Assembly (NCBI RefSeq): GCF_004682045.1
Contig: NZ_QUZT01000036.1
Span: 1-64,000 of the forward strand
From: Pseudomonas nabeulensis
GTDB lineage: Bacteria > Pseudomonadota > Gammaproteobacteria > Pseudomonadales > Pseudomonadaceae
Length of the DNA: 64,000 bases
Direction: 5' to 3'
This document shows, piece by piece, positions 26,710-34,859 of this stretch (the stretch's first letter is position 1; each line of letters begins with the position of its first letter). A program made the translations under genes and the position numbers. The notes below the pieces were generated by a model. The model was given only the letters and a program-made list of their open reading frames with translations. It was not told where the DNA came from and searched no databases.

Positions 26710-27348
26710 TTACTGTGCCGCTTGCCGCAGGCGGCTCAATTTCTCGCGGCTGCCGCAGACGCTCATCTGGCACCATTTGCGCTGCTTGTTCTTGGAGATG
26801 TCCAGGAAGACCCAATCGCAATCCGTACAGCCGCAACTGCGCAGCGCCTTAAGCTCGCCCCTGGTCAACAAGTGCGTGGCGTCGATGGCCAGGCGCCCCA
26901 GCATCAGGGCGGTCAATTCCTGTGCAGAGGCACAATGTTTCCAGTCCCAGGCCGGTAGCCCGTCCACCGAACGCAGCACTCGCCAGGTCACGCCCTGCTG
27001 AAAAGCCAGGTTGATCTGCTGCAAGTCTTCATCGGCGGCGGCTTGCTGCAACGACAGCTTGTAAAACACCCGGTACAGGCATTCCCGGAATGCAATGACG
27101 GCGTCGAGGTTGGGCTGGTAGGAAATCGGCGTCTCAAACACCATGGGTTTATAGGCATCGAATTCCTCGGCGCAAATAACCGACGCATGCAGTGCCCATT
27201 CAAAGAAGAACTGGAAACTGGTGAGCCGCTCTTCCATGACCTTGAGCAAGGTGCCCGGACGGCGGCCATTGTTGGTATTGATAAAGTCCAACGCCCGGGC
27301 CCCGCCAATCAAGCGGATCGACTTTGCAGTACCCGTGAAATGTGTCAT
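26710..27348 (-). CDS. CGNR zinc-finger (ABATE-domain) putative transcription regulator
   Basis: A 212-residue protein. The N-terminal ABATE-type domain (GGARALDFINTNNGRR...) leads to a C-terminal zinc finger with CGCTDCDWVFLDIS...WCQMSVCGSR, four cysteines in the CGNR pattern with CGSR in place of CGNR. Members are thought to bind DNA and regulate stress or secondary metabolism genes. The ATG at 27348 has CAGGAG upstream. It lies 95 bases after the APS kinase gene on the same strand, so it is a candidate regulator of that cluster. Confidence 0.8.
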   Translation of the reverse strand: MTHFTGTAKSIRLIGGARALDFINTNNGRRPGTLLKVMEERLTSFQFFFEWALHASVICAEEFDAYKPMVFETPISYQPNLDAVIAFRECLYRVFYKLSLQQAAADEDLQQINLAFQQGVTWRVLRSVDGLPAWDWKHCASAQELTALMLGRLAIDATHLLTRGELKALRSCGCTDCDWVFLDISKNKQRKWCQMSVCGSREKLSRLRQAAQ

Positions 27349-27443
27349 GCGTACTCCTGGAAAACTGGGGGTCCTGCGATGGCGCAGATTACCTTGTTTC
27401 CAGGGGTTGCAAATACCGCCATGGCTCCCGCAAAGACCAACGG

Positions 27444-28058
27444 CTACGTGGGCGCGTCTCCCCGTGCGACCCAATCAAGAATGGCTGCCACCGACTGGTC
27501 GACGGACAACACCTGGGTATTCACGTGCACTTCGGGAAACACCGGCACCTCGTAGAGGGAATCAATGCCGGTAAAGTGCTTGATCAAGCCCGACCGGGCC
27601 TTCTTGTACAGGCCCTTGGGGTCGCGCTGCTCGGCGGTTTCCAGCGGCGCATCGACATGCACTTCCACGAACGATCCGTTGCCGATGATGGAGCGTGCGT
27701 AATGCCGGCTCGCCGACGAAGGCGAGATCAGCGCGACGATCACCACCAACCCGGTCTCCAGCATCAGGCGCGCCACTTCCGCGACCCGGCGGATATTTTC
27801 ATCGCGGTCAGCGTCGCTGAACCCCAGGTCCCGGCACAGCCCGCCGCGCACCGAGTCACCGTCGAGGATGCAGGTCGAGCGGCCTTGTGCCTGCAAGGCA
27901 ACGTCCAACGCATCCGCGATGGTTGACTTGCCGGACGCGGAAATACCGGTCATCCAGATCACCAGGGGTTTCTGATGTATTCGCGCCTGCGCGATATGCG
28001 CATGACGGTACGCAAACGCATGCAGGTTCTGGCTTGGACGCTCTGGAACATAACTCAT
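27444..28058 (-). CDS. cysC: Adenylylsulfate kinase (APS kinase), cluster-dedicated
   Basis: A 204-residue enzyme that phosphorylates adenylyl sulfate to PAPS. The P-loop is GISASGKST (about 38-46), followed by DGDSVRGGLCRDLGFS, the DRDENIRRVAEVA segment, and the lid KKARSGLIKHFTGIDSLYE. It is a stand-alone kinase, not the CysNC fusion. Its ATG overlaps the stop of the MFS gene (ATGA, 28055-28058). With the sulfotransferase in the same operon, its job is best read as making PAPS for sulfation. Confidence 0.92.
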   Translation of the reverse strand: MSYVPERPSQNLHAFAYRHAHIAQARIHQKPLVIWMTGISASGKSTIADALDVALQAQGRSTCILDGDSVRGGLCRDLGFSDADRDENIRRVAEVARLMLETGLVVIVALISPSSASRHYARSIIGNGSFVEVHVDAPLETAEQRDPKGLYKKARSGLIKHFTGIDSLYEVPVFPEVHVNTQVLSVDQSVAAILDWVARGDAPT

Positions 28059-29284
28059 GACCGCTCACCCTCCGCTGCTGAAACCGCTTGTTTGCCCAAC
28101 ATGAACACCATCACACACTGCACAAACAGCAACACTGCGACCACCCAATACACCGTGGCGAACGACCCCGTTGCGTCCTTGGAAAACCCACCCAGAAAGT
28201 TGCCGCACACCCCGCCCAAACCAATCAACACATTGGCAATGCCAAAGGCCTGGGTCAGTCGGCTGACCGGCACGATCTGCCCGATGTAGCTGGGGACAAG
28301 CCCGAAGATCGGGTAGAACGCCAGGGCAAACAAAAACGCCGCCAGGTAGAACAACGGCAGGCTGTTGAAGCTGAACACCAGGGTCGCCGCCAACCCCGCG
28401 CTCAAAAAACACATCGCCAATGACGCGCGCGCGCCAACCTTGTCGGCGATCCACCCCACCAGGAAACCGGAGGCCATGCCCACCGCGCCGATTGTGGTCC
28501 AGATAAACCCGGTGTCCTGCACCGACACGCCCAGTTCATCGCGCAGAAAAGGCGCCAGGTAAGTCTGGAACGGCAACAACGCCATGCCATTGAGAAACGC
28601 GATGGCCCAGGTCAGGTACAGCGAACGGCTCAGCCAGGGGGCATGGCTGTCGGGCGGTGCAGCGCGTGCGCCGGGCGCCCCGTGGCCTTCGCCCGCCGCC
28701 CTGTTGCGCAACAGAAACCACGCAACCCAGCACAACACCAGCGAGATCAGGCCGGCGGTGAGCCAGATCGAGCGCCAGCCACCGTGCAACGTCAGGAATG
28801 ACACCAGCAAGCCGTTGATAAACACGCCGTAGCTGGTGCCGCTGGAAATCAACCCCATGACCCGCGAGCGATTACCCGGGCTAAAGGCCTTGGTCACGAT
28901 CTCCGCCAGCGGGATATACACCGACGCCGAGCAGCCGCCGAGCAAAATCAGCAGCGCCCCGGACAGCCAGATGTTGTCGCTGACACTCAACCCCAGCAAC
29001 GCCAATGAGGTGATTACCGTGGACACCAGGCTGATCTTCCAGCCATCGAAGAAACGGCTGATATAGCTGGTGACCGAGGAAAACAGCAAAAACCCGATCT
29101 GTGCCCCGCCGGTAATCACCCCCACCGTGGTGTAGTCGAAACCGATGTCGCGGCGCATGTCCACCACCAGGTTGGCGAACAGGTAAACGCCAAAGCCATA
29201 GGTGCTGGCCACGAAACCGGTCAACACCACCGCCAGCATCACACTGTCCAGGGTGCGCGGGTTGCTCTGTACCCAAGTGCTCAT
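28055..29284 (-). CDS. MFS transporter, probable exporter of the cluster product
   Basis: A 409-residue protein with 12 predicted TM helices, resembling the oxalate/formate or monocarboxylate-type MFS subfamily. The start at 29284 follows GGGGGAGC. A Pro/Ala/Gly-rich cytoplasmic loop (about 195-215) separates the two halves. It sits between the methyltransferase (8-base gap) and APS kinase (4-base overlap). Export of the product is an inference from its place in the operon; uptake of a precursor is the alternative. Confidence 0.83.
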   Translation of the reverse strand: MSTWVQSNPRTLDSVMLAVVLTGFVASTYGFGVYLFANLVVDMRRDIGFDYTTVGVITGGAQIGFLLFSSVTSYISRFFDGWKISLVSTVITSLALLGLSVSDNIWLSGALLILLGGCSASVYIPLAEIVTKAFSPGNRSRVMGLISSGTSYGVFINGLLVSFLTLHGGWRSIWLTAGLISLVLCWVAWFLLRNRAAGEGHGAPGARAAPPDSHAPWLSRSLYLTWAIAFLNGMALLPFQTYLAPFLRDELGVSVQDTGFIWTTIGAVGMASGFLVGWIADKVGARASLAMCFLSAGLAATLVFSFNSLPLFYLAAFLFALAFYPIFGLVPSYIGQIVPVSRLTQAFGIANVLIGLGGVCGNFLGGFSKDATGSFATVYWVVAVLLFVQCVMVFMLGKQAVSAAEGERS

Positions 29285-29292
29285 GCTCCCCC

Positions 29293-30063
29293 CTACACGG
29301 CGCGCGCAGTGTGGATGACAAAGTCGCAATTCATCATGTCGTAGTTGCGCTGGAAGTCGCCGTAGCTTTCATGCAGTGCAAACCCGGAGGCCAGCACTTC
29401 GGTGGCCAGTTCCCCCGGCAATAGGGGGTAGACCTTGAGCCGGAACTGTTCTGCGTCGTTAAAGGTGTAGATGAACTCGCACAGCTGTTGATCGACCTGG
29501 CCCAGGGTGACCGACGCGTTGGTGCCGCAGTAGTAGTAATGACCGCTGGCCTTGAAGTTACCGGCGCGAATGGCGAAGAAGTTGCGCTGATCGACAATCA
29601 GCAAGCCGCCCGGCTTGAGCAACGCGCGAAACTTTTCCAGCACGTTAAGGCGATCATGGGCCGCGAACACATGGCATAACGAACTGCCCAGGCACACCAC
29701 GGCATCGAACTGCCCCAGGTCCTGAGGGTCGAGTGACAGCCAGTCGCGGTAATGGGATTGGATCTGCAGGCCATGCTCACGAAAGTTTGCACGGGCCTTG
29801 GTCAACATGGTGCTGCTGCCATCGGTGGCCACCACGTCAAACCCCGCCTGCTTGAGCTGCACCGCATGAAAGCCACTGCCCGTCGACACATCGATCACTG
29901 ATTGCACGCCATGCTCGCGCAGCAGCTTTTCAAAGAAGCCACCCTCCCCGGCCTTGCGTTTTTCCCAGTCGATCAACTCGTCCCAACGCTCGACGAAATC
30001 CGCCGAATACTGCGTGGAGTAACTCGCTACGTCGTTGTGTTTGCGCCCCGATGCTTGATTCAT
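29293..30063 (-). CDS. SAM-dependent methyltransferase, glycine/sarcosine N-methyltransferase-like
   Basis: A 256-residue class I methyltransferase. Motif I is VIDVSTGSGFHAVQL, followed by VVATDGSSTMLTKA. The N-terminal YSADFVERWDELIDWEKR closely resembles glycine/sarcosine N-methyltransferases of betaine synthesis. It probably methylates an amine. No second methyltransferase is present, so a full glycine-betaine route is unlikely. The ATG at 30063 is preferred to the longer frame. It is the sixth gene of the operon, 7 bases after the preceding gene. Confidence 0.82.
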   Translation of the reverse strand: MNQASGRKHNDVASYSTQYSADFVERWDELIDWEKRKAGEGGFFEKLLREHGVQSVIDVSTGSGFHAVQLKQAGFDVVATDGSSTMLTKARANFREHGLQIQSHYRDWLSLDPQDLGQFDAVVCLGSSLCHVFAAHDRLNVLEKFRALLKPGGLLIVDQRNFFAIRAGNFKASGHYYYCGTNASVTLGQVDQQLCEFIYTFNDAEQFRLKVYPLLPGELATEVLASGFALHESYGDFQRNYDMMNCDFVIHTARAV

Positions 30064-30070
30064 CACACAC

Positions 30071-31207
30071 CTACCACGTTGAATTTTTGAAGGACAGGTA
30101 CTTGCTCGCCAACTCGCGGGCAAAGTCGGCGGACTGCTCGATGGACATCGTGTGCTTGGCGTAACCCAGCAAGGTCTGCATCACCGCCATGCAGTGGGGG
30201 TTGAACGTGACGGAGCCATCGCAATGGATCTCGTCGATGCCATCCTGGCTTTGGCAGATGGTGTTGATACGCACCGCTTCGTCCTGCGGGCAGGCCTGGG
30301 AAAACTGCACGTCGATCTTTCCGTCGTGCAGCCAGACCGGATAGCCCCCCGGCAGGCCGAGCGGCCCCGGCGCATGCACCAACACCGGCGTCGGCGAACA
30401 CAGCCCTTCGATCACCGTCACCGCCGAACACGCGGTGAGGAACTGCCCATCGACGCCACCCAGGCGACGGAACTCGGTCTGCACCGTGGAGAAAATCGCC
30501 TCAGCCGGCAGGCGCGTCACCTCCGGCCGGTCGCGCACCTCGTACAACAAGCGAAAACTGGCACGGGGCGGCAAGCCGCCGCGCGGCACGTAGTGACTGA
30601 AATAGTGCTGGGCATACAGCCGCACCTGCACATCACAGGGGTCGCATTCCAGCAACCGGGCGATGGAGAACCGCACCGCCGGAACCAGGTTGGCCACATT
30701 GCCCACGCCGATATCCGGGGCCAGCCCGACCCTGGACAAAATCGGGTTGACCGCATCGGGGAAGGCCGCGTTGACGGTCTTGACGCTGATCCCCGAAGCC
30801 TTCACCGCTTGCATCAGGTAGTGCATCAATGTCAGGTGCATCGGCAGCCACGGGCCGAACTGCGCCTGGTCGAGTTGTTCGAACGTCAGTTTGGGCAGGC
30901 CGGTGATCACTCGCCAGGATTGCAACGAGGCGCAATTGACCAGGATGTCCGGCGCTTCTTCGCGCAACAACCGCGTGACCTTGTCGATTTGCGTGAGGTC
31001 GGCGATTACTGGCTTGATCGAGATGAACTGCCCCAACTGCGCACAGGACAGCGCCACCAGATTGCACAGGCGCACGGTCGTTTCTTCATTGCGCCCCAAC
31101 ACCACAAACTCGAACCCATTCTTCGGCCCAAGGATCTTGAGGATTTGCAGGCACAGGTTGCCGGCGCCCACCAGCAGCAGTTTTTTCTTGCGCATGACCT
31201 GGCTCAC
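30071..31207 (-). CDS. Saccharopine dehydrogenase-like NAD(P)-binding protein
   Basis: A 378-residue protein with an N-terminal Rossmann fold (KLLLVGAGNLCLQILKIL) and a domain arrangement like saccharopine dehydrogenase-related reductases (DILVNCASLQSW in the centre, a mixed second domain, return helix at the end). It could form or cleave a secondary amine between an amino acid and a carbonyl, or simply oxidise a sugar or amine. GTG at 31207 overlaps the SDR stop (GTGA); ATG at 31195 is an alternative. It is not assignable to a characterised enzyme. Confidence 0.7.
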   Translation of the reverse strand: MSQVMRKKKLLLVGAGNLCLQILKILGPKNGFEFVVLGRNEETTVRLCNLVALSCAQLGQFISIKPVIADLTQIDKVTRLLREEAPDILVNCASLQSWRVITGLPKLTFEQLDQAQFGPWLPMHLTLMHYLMQAVKASGISVKTVNAAFPDAVNPILSRVGLAPDIGVGNVANLVPAVRFSIARLLECDPCDVQVRLYAQHYFSHYVPRGGLPPRASFRLLYEVRDRPEVTRLPAEAIFSTVQTEFRRLGGVDGQFLTACSAVTVIEGLCSPTPVLVHAPGPLGLPGGYPVWLHDGKIDVQFSQACPQDEAVRINTICQSQDGIDEIHCDGSVTFNPHCMAVMQTLLGYAKHTMSIEQSADFARELASKYLSFKNSTW

Positions 31208-31929
31208 CGTGGGTAGGCTCCGTTGTCCACCGGAATGACCCGGCCGGTGATATGGCGCATGGCATCGCCGACGAGCAGCAGGATCACCTCGGCGACCGCG
31301 CTGGGCAGGATCGGGTCCTTGAGGATTTCCTGGCGGGCGTACTCATCACGCCGATACGTGGGGATGGTGTCGTAGATGGCGGTGTCGTGGATCAGCGCCG
31401 GGGACACGGCGTTCACCCGCACAAATGGCGCGAAGTTCCAGGCGTTGGCCTTGGTGAGGCCGATCACGGCGGCCTTGGTCGCACCGTAGAGGGCGTCACA
31501 GCTGCCCACCTCGCCCGCCACCGAGGCGATATTGACGATGCTGCGCGGGGCTTCGTGCTGCATTTCCCGCTCGGCGAAGTCCTTGGACAGGTACACCAGC
31601 GCCTTGAGGTTCACGTTGAGGATCTCGTCCACTTGCGCATCGGAATAGGCGTAGACACTTTTACCGTGGTAAATCCCGGCGTTATTGACCAGCCCATAGA
31701 TAGTCGAATGACGCTCATACAACGCCGGGATAAAACCCTTGATCACGGTATTATCCGCAAAGTCGACAACATGGGTTTCCAGTACCTCTGCGCCATATTC
31801 TTTTTGCAGCGCGCTCAGCCCGTCGGCGTCTTTATCGGCGGCAATGACGAAGTAACCGTCTTCAATGGCTTTTATCAACGTGGCGCGGCCAATGCCGTTG
31901 GCGGCGCCGGTAATAATCAACGTGTTCAT
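31204..31929 (-). CDS. Short-chain dehydrogenase/reductase
   Basis: A 241-residue classical SDR: TGAANGIG cofactor motif, NNAG, catalytic Ser in NIASVAGEVGS and YGATK (Tyr-x3-Lys). The N-terminal Asp after the second strand (AADKDADG) favours NAD(H). The ATG at 31929 is preceded by AAGGAC; the frame extends 9 codons further without support. It is part of the sulfation operon between sulfotransferase and saccharopine-dehydrogenase-like genes, and probably oxidises or reduces a hydroxyl of the intermediate. Confidence 0.88.
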   Translation of the reverse strand: MNTLIITGAANGIGRATLIKAIEDGYFVIAADKDADGLSALQKEYGAEVLETHVVDFADNTVIKGFIPALYERHSTIYGLVNNAGIYHGKSVYAYSDAQVDEILNVNLKALVYLSKDFAEREMQHEAPRSIVNIASVAGEVGSCDALYGATKAAVIGLTKANAWNFAPFVRVNAVSPALIHDTAIYDTIPTYRRDEYARQEILKDPILPSAVAEVILLLVGDAMRHITGRVIPVDNGAYPR

Positions 31930-31939
31930 AGCGCAGTCC

Positions 31940-32668
31940 TTATTGGCAAAATTCATTCATGCGGGCGTAAAACGTCCGATGGTATTCGTACATTTCCCTT
32001 AACTTCGGATAGCGATCAAAGGCGCCCATATCAACACTCTGCTTTTCCGGCATAACGATTCGCTCGCTGTTCTCCGCCGCCACGTGCCAACTTCTCCAGG
32101 TTTTCCATTGCGCTGGGCATTCCCGTTGCCAACTCATGGCGTGGGGCAAGAATTCAATCTGCAAGTAGTCACATAACTTACGAATTACCGGTTCCGGATT
32201 GGCCGCCAAGTCATCGGCGTTAATCACATAAGGCACTTTCCCGGTGAGTTTGGTGACCACACAGAATATGTCGTACAGCGCCTTATGCCCGATCGCGTGC
32301 AGCGGCATATCGGGGTGTATCCGATGATGGGAAATAATGCTGCTGGCCGGCTCGCGAATAATGAATATGTTGTCCTGTTGGGCCAGGAAACCCACATCCA
32401 CTGTTAATTCATCCAGGCAGTGGTAGCACATGTCTTTATGAAACACATGGCGGCGTTCCTTTGCCTGGATAAGTTGCGCTTTAATCCCTTCATAGGTTGT
32501 CGGCAAACTGTGGTCCCACTCGTCCGAAGGAATCGCCGAGTCCGCCGAAAACGCCATATGGGCGAAGGGTTCGTGAAACACCTCAAAATCACCCCGCTCG
32601 ATAAACACCCGCTCCAAAACCGTGGAACGGGAGCGCGGGTGCGCCCAGAGCCCGACCATCTTGTTCAT
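31940..32668 (-). CDS. PAPS-dependent sulfotransferase
   Basis: A 242-residue sulfotransferase-fold protein. The N-terminal phosphosulfate-binding loop is HPRSRSTVLERVFIERGDF, and the 3'-phosphate loop is near NIFIIREPASSIISHHR. It should transfer sulfate from PAPS to a hydroxyl or amine of the cluster metabolite. The ATG at 32668 overlaps the transaldolase stop (ATGA). The dedicated APS kinase four genes downstream supports a true sulfation step. The acceptor is unknown. Confidence 0.82.
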   Translation of the reverse strand: MNKMVGLWAHPRSRSTVLERVFIERGDFEVFHEPFAHMAFSADSAIPSDEWDHSLPTTYEGIKAQLIQAKERRHVFHKDMCYHCLDELTVDVGFLAQQDNIFIIREPASSIISHHRIHPDMPLHAIGHKALYDIFCVVTKLTGKVPYVINADDLAANPEPVIRKLCDYLQIEFLPHAMSWQRECPAQWKTWRSWHVAAENSERIVMPEKQSVDMGAFDRYPKLREMYEYHRTFYARMNEFCQ

Positions 32669-33888
32669 GCCAGCACCCCGTATTCGGCGGCCAGGATGGC
32701 CGTGAGCGAGCGCTTGAACGGCTTCGCCGGTGGGCAGAGGCGCACGCAATAATCGGCAAGGCGGCGGTGGGCGCTGTTGGCTTCGTTGCAGGCGTTGATA
32801 AACGCCTCATGGTTGCCGAAGTCGTACGCGTCGATGCTGTCGAGAAAATACGCGTCGCAGAAGTACGCAATGCGCAGCAGTTTGGCGAAGGTGCCCGGCG
32901 GCGGTTGCAGCGGCTCACTGGCCGGCACCACCGGTTTGCCGCGGCTTTCGCGCTCGACCAGAAACTCCACCACGTCCGGCGTAAGCGTGTAGCAGGTGGT
33001 GCTCAGCCCGGTTTTTTCCAGGTGCCAACAGTGCTTGTTGCCTTGCGCGTCGACATCGACCTTGATGCTCGACAGCAACGTTTTGACCGGCACCCTGGAC
33101 GCCGTTACCAGCGCCTGGATCTGCTCGTAGATCAGTAGCTCGGCCCAGCGCAGTTCCTCTGGATCCAGCGCCAGCCCGCGCTCTGTGGCCTGCAAGGTGA
33201 ACTCGGGCTGGCAGGCAAAGCGCCCGATCATAAAGGTGATGACGTATTTGCAGTGGCCCGTGTCGACACCCTGGCTGCGCGCAGTTGCCAGGCCCCGCTC
33301 GATGGCCTGAATACCGGCCTGGAATTGCGACACGGTGAAACAGAAGGTGATATTGACCGAGCCACCCTGGGCCACCAGGCACTCCACAGTCGCCAGCCCT
33401 TCCTGGCTACCCGGTACTTTCACCATCACATTCGGCGCCAGCCGATGCAGCGCCAACCCGCGCGCCGTCATGCGTTCAGCGCAGCGCACATCCACCGGAT
33501 CGACCTGGGCTGAAAGCCAGCCCTCGGCCTGGGCCGACTGCACCCACAGCGGCTGCAGGACGGCGGCGCCTTCGACAATCACTTCGTTGTACAACTGCTT
33601 GTGCAATTGCTGGGGCGTAAGACTGGCCAGGTTGAAACGCGACGACCAATACTCGCGCTTGTCGAGAATCGCCGCCGTCACCAGGCGCGGGTTGGTGGTC
33701 ACGCTGCTAAAGCCACTGTGCAAAGCGAAAACATCCGGCATCAGTTGCTCGATATAAGCGATGGCCGCCGGGTACTTATCCCGCAAATAGTGTTTAAACG
33801 GTGCGTAGACGACGGGCGATGAATCCCACCACACTTCCGAAGACGGGTCATTACGCTTAAGCCGTTCGATGTAACCGAGTGTGCTCAC
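32665..33888 (-). CDS. Transaldolase-family enzyme
   Basis: A 407-residue protein of the transaldolase family: SSVTTNPRL near the start, SAQVDPVD, and the Schiff-base lysine in MVKVPGSQEG (about 157). It is longer than housekeeping TalB (about 317 residues), with a C-terminal extension of about 90 residues. Transaldolases recruited to biosynthesis (for example LmbR of lincomycin) build long-chain sugar phosphates. Coupled to a HAD phosphatase upstream, it may make the carbon skeleton. The start is ATG 33888. Confidence 0.85.
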   Translation of the reverse strand: MSTLGYIERLKRNDPSSEVWWDSSPVVYAPFKHYLRDKYPAAIAYIEQLMPDVFALHSGFSSVTTNPRLVTAAILDKREYWSSRFNLASLTPQQLHKQLYNEVIVEGAAVLQPLWVQSAQAEGWLSAQVDPVDVRCAERMTARGLALHRLAPNVMVKVPGSQEGLATVECLVAQGGSVNITFCFTVSQFQAGIQAIERGLATARSQGVDTGHCKYVITFMIGRFACQPEFTLQATERGLALDPEELRWAELLIYEQIQALVTASRVPVKTLLSSIKVDVDAQGNKHCWHLEKTGLSTTCYTLTPDVVEFLVERESRGKPVVPASEPLQPPPGTFAKLLRIAYFCDAYFLDSIDAYDFGNHEAFINACNEANSAHRRLADYCVRLCPPAKPFKRSLTAILAAEYGVLA

Positions 33889-33913
33889 AACGCCTCCTGT
33901 CCTGAGTAACGCA

Positions 33914-34606
33914 TCAATGAATAAGGGTCAATAACTCACGCATATCGGCAAATGGTAACGCCCCGGCTTCGGCCAACTTGGCATGACGCTCCACCGGACC
34001 AAAACCCAATACTTTTATATTCGCGGCCACCGCCGCTTGAATACCGGCAACACTGTCTTCAATGACGAGGGCGTCGCACACATCAACGTTGTAAGCCTGG
34101 CACGCGGTTAAAAACACCAGGGGATCGGGTTTCCAGCGGCCCAACTCATAACAACTGAATATTCGCCCGTCGAAATAAGGTAATAACCCGGTCAAGCGCA
34201 AACAGTGCTCGATCTTATTGCGTGGCGCACTGGACGCCACGCAGTACGGGACCGCCAAACTTTGCAACACCTCAATAATTCCATCCGTTGCTTTCAAGTG
34301 CTGCGTCAGCGCATGCAGCGCGTGTTGCCTGAAATCCTGTTCGAACTGAGCGTGCAACTGGATACCCAGTAACTGTTCAGCTTCACGCAAACACTCGACC
34401 ACTTTGCGCCCACGAAAATGCTCGATGTAATACGGTATATCCAGTCTTGCCGTGTCAGGCACATACACGTTAAGCAGGGCAATCAATACAGACAGGGTAA
34501 TTTCTTCGCTTTGGACCAATACGCCATCGCAATCGAAAATAACTAACTTAGGCAAAACAGCTGCCGCCTGTTCTGGTAGTTCCCCTATAGCTGCCGATTG
34601 AGACAT
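33914..34606 (-). CDS. HAD-superfamily sugar phosphatase/phosphoglucomutase-like
   Basis: A 230-residue HAD subfamily IA protein: motif I FDCDGVLVQSE, Ser of motif II in CVASSAPRN, Lys in GRWKPDP, and motif IV VIEDSVAGI. It most resembles 2-deoxyglucose-6-phosphatase or beta-phosphoglucomutase types. ATG 34606 (spaced 6 from AAGAG) is preferred to ATG 34612. It is the first gene of the operon, 25 bases before the transaldolase gene, fitting removal of phosphate from its sugar product. Confidence 0.86.
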   Translation of the reverse strand: MSQSAAIGELPEQAAAVLPKLVIFDCDGVLVQSEEITLSVLIALLNVYVPDTARLDIPYYIEHFRGRKVVECLREAEQLLGIQLHAQFEQDFRQHALHALTQHLKATDGIIEVLQSLAVPYCVASSAPRNKIEHCLRLTGLLPYFDGRIFSCYELGRWKPDPLVFLTACQAYNVDVCDALVIEDSVAGIQAAVAANIKVLGFGPVERHAKLAEAGALPFADMRELLTLIH

Positions 34607-34613
34607 GGGCATC

Positions 34614-34679
34614 TCTTATAGGTGACTCCGCGATAACTTCCGAACTACCAACGGAGCGGGTTGAGGTGTGCCTATAAGA
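34614..34679. promoter_or_regulatory. Inverted repeat in front of the sulfation operon (possible operator)
   Basis: TCTTATAGG (34614-34622) is mirrored exactly by CCTATAAGA (34671-34679), separated by 48 bases. It lies just before the HAD start codon in the divergent gap to the SDR gene. It could be a pair of half-sites for a regulator that loops or straddles the promoter. No regulator is known. Confidence 0.45.
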
Positions 34680-34687
34680 CACGCGAC

Positions 34688-34722
34688 AAAAAACCCTGTC
34701 AAACGCTTTTGAGCGGTTTTTT
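34688..34722. terminator. Bidirectional terminator-like hairpin inside the divergent promoter region
   Basis: AAAAAACC (34688-34695) faces GGTTTTTT (34715-34722), with a CGCT/AGCG inner helix. This gives a T-tailed stem on either strand. No gene ends here, since both neighbours diverge from this gap, so it would act either as a leader attenuator or as the end of a short unannotated transcript. The bases 34723-34800 beyond it are very AT-rich. Confidence 0.5.
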
Positions 34723-34859
34723 AGTATCTTATGGTTATTTTTTATTCTTCTGTTATTCCATTTTTCACCATGGTTGTAGTCGCTAAAATCACCCGTGTGA
34801 ACTTCCCTTGCCCACCATCAGTCAGCTGCTTGAACTCACGAATTCAAGGTCGGTGAGCA

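Noticed and set aside
29293..30063. Reading the methyltransferase as part of a glycine-betaine pathway
   Set aside because: A single methyltransferase without a partner dimethylglycine methyltransferase, surrounded by sulfation and sugar genes, does not fit betaine synthesis.
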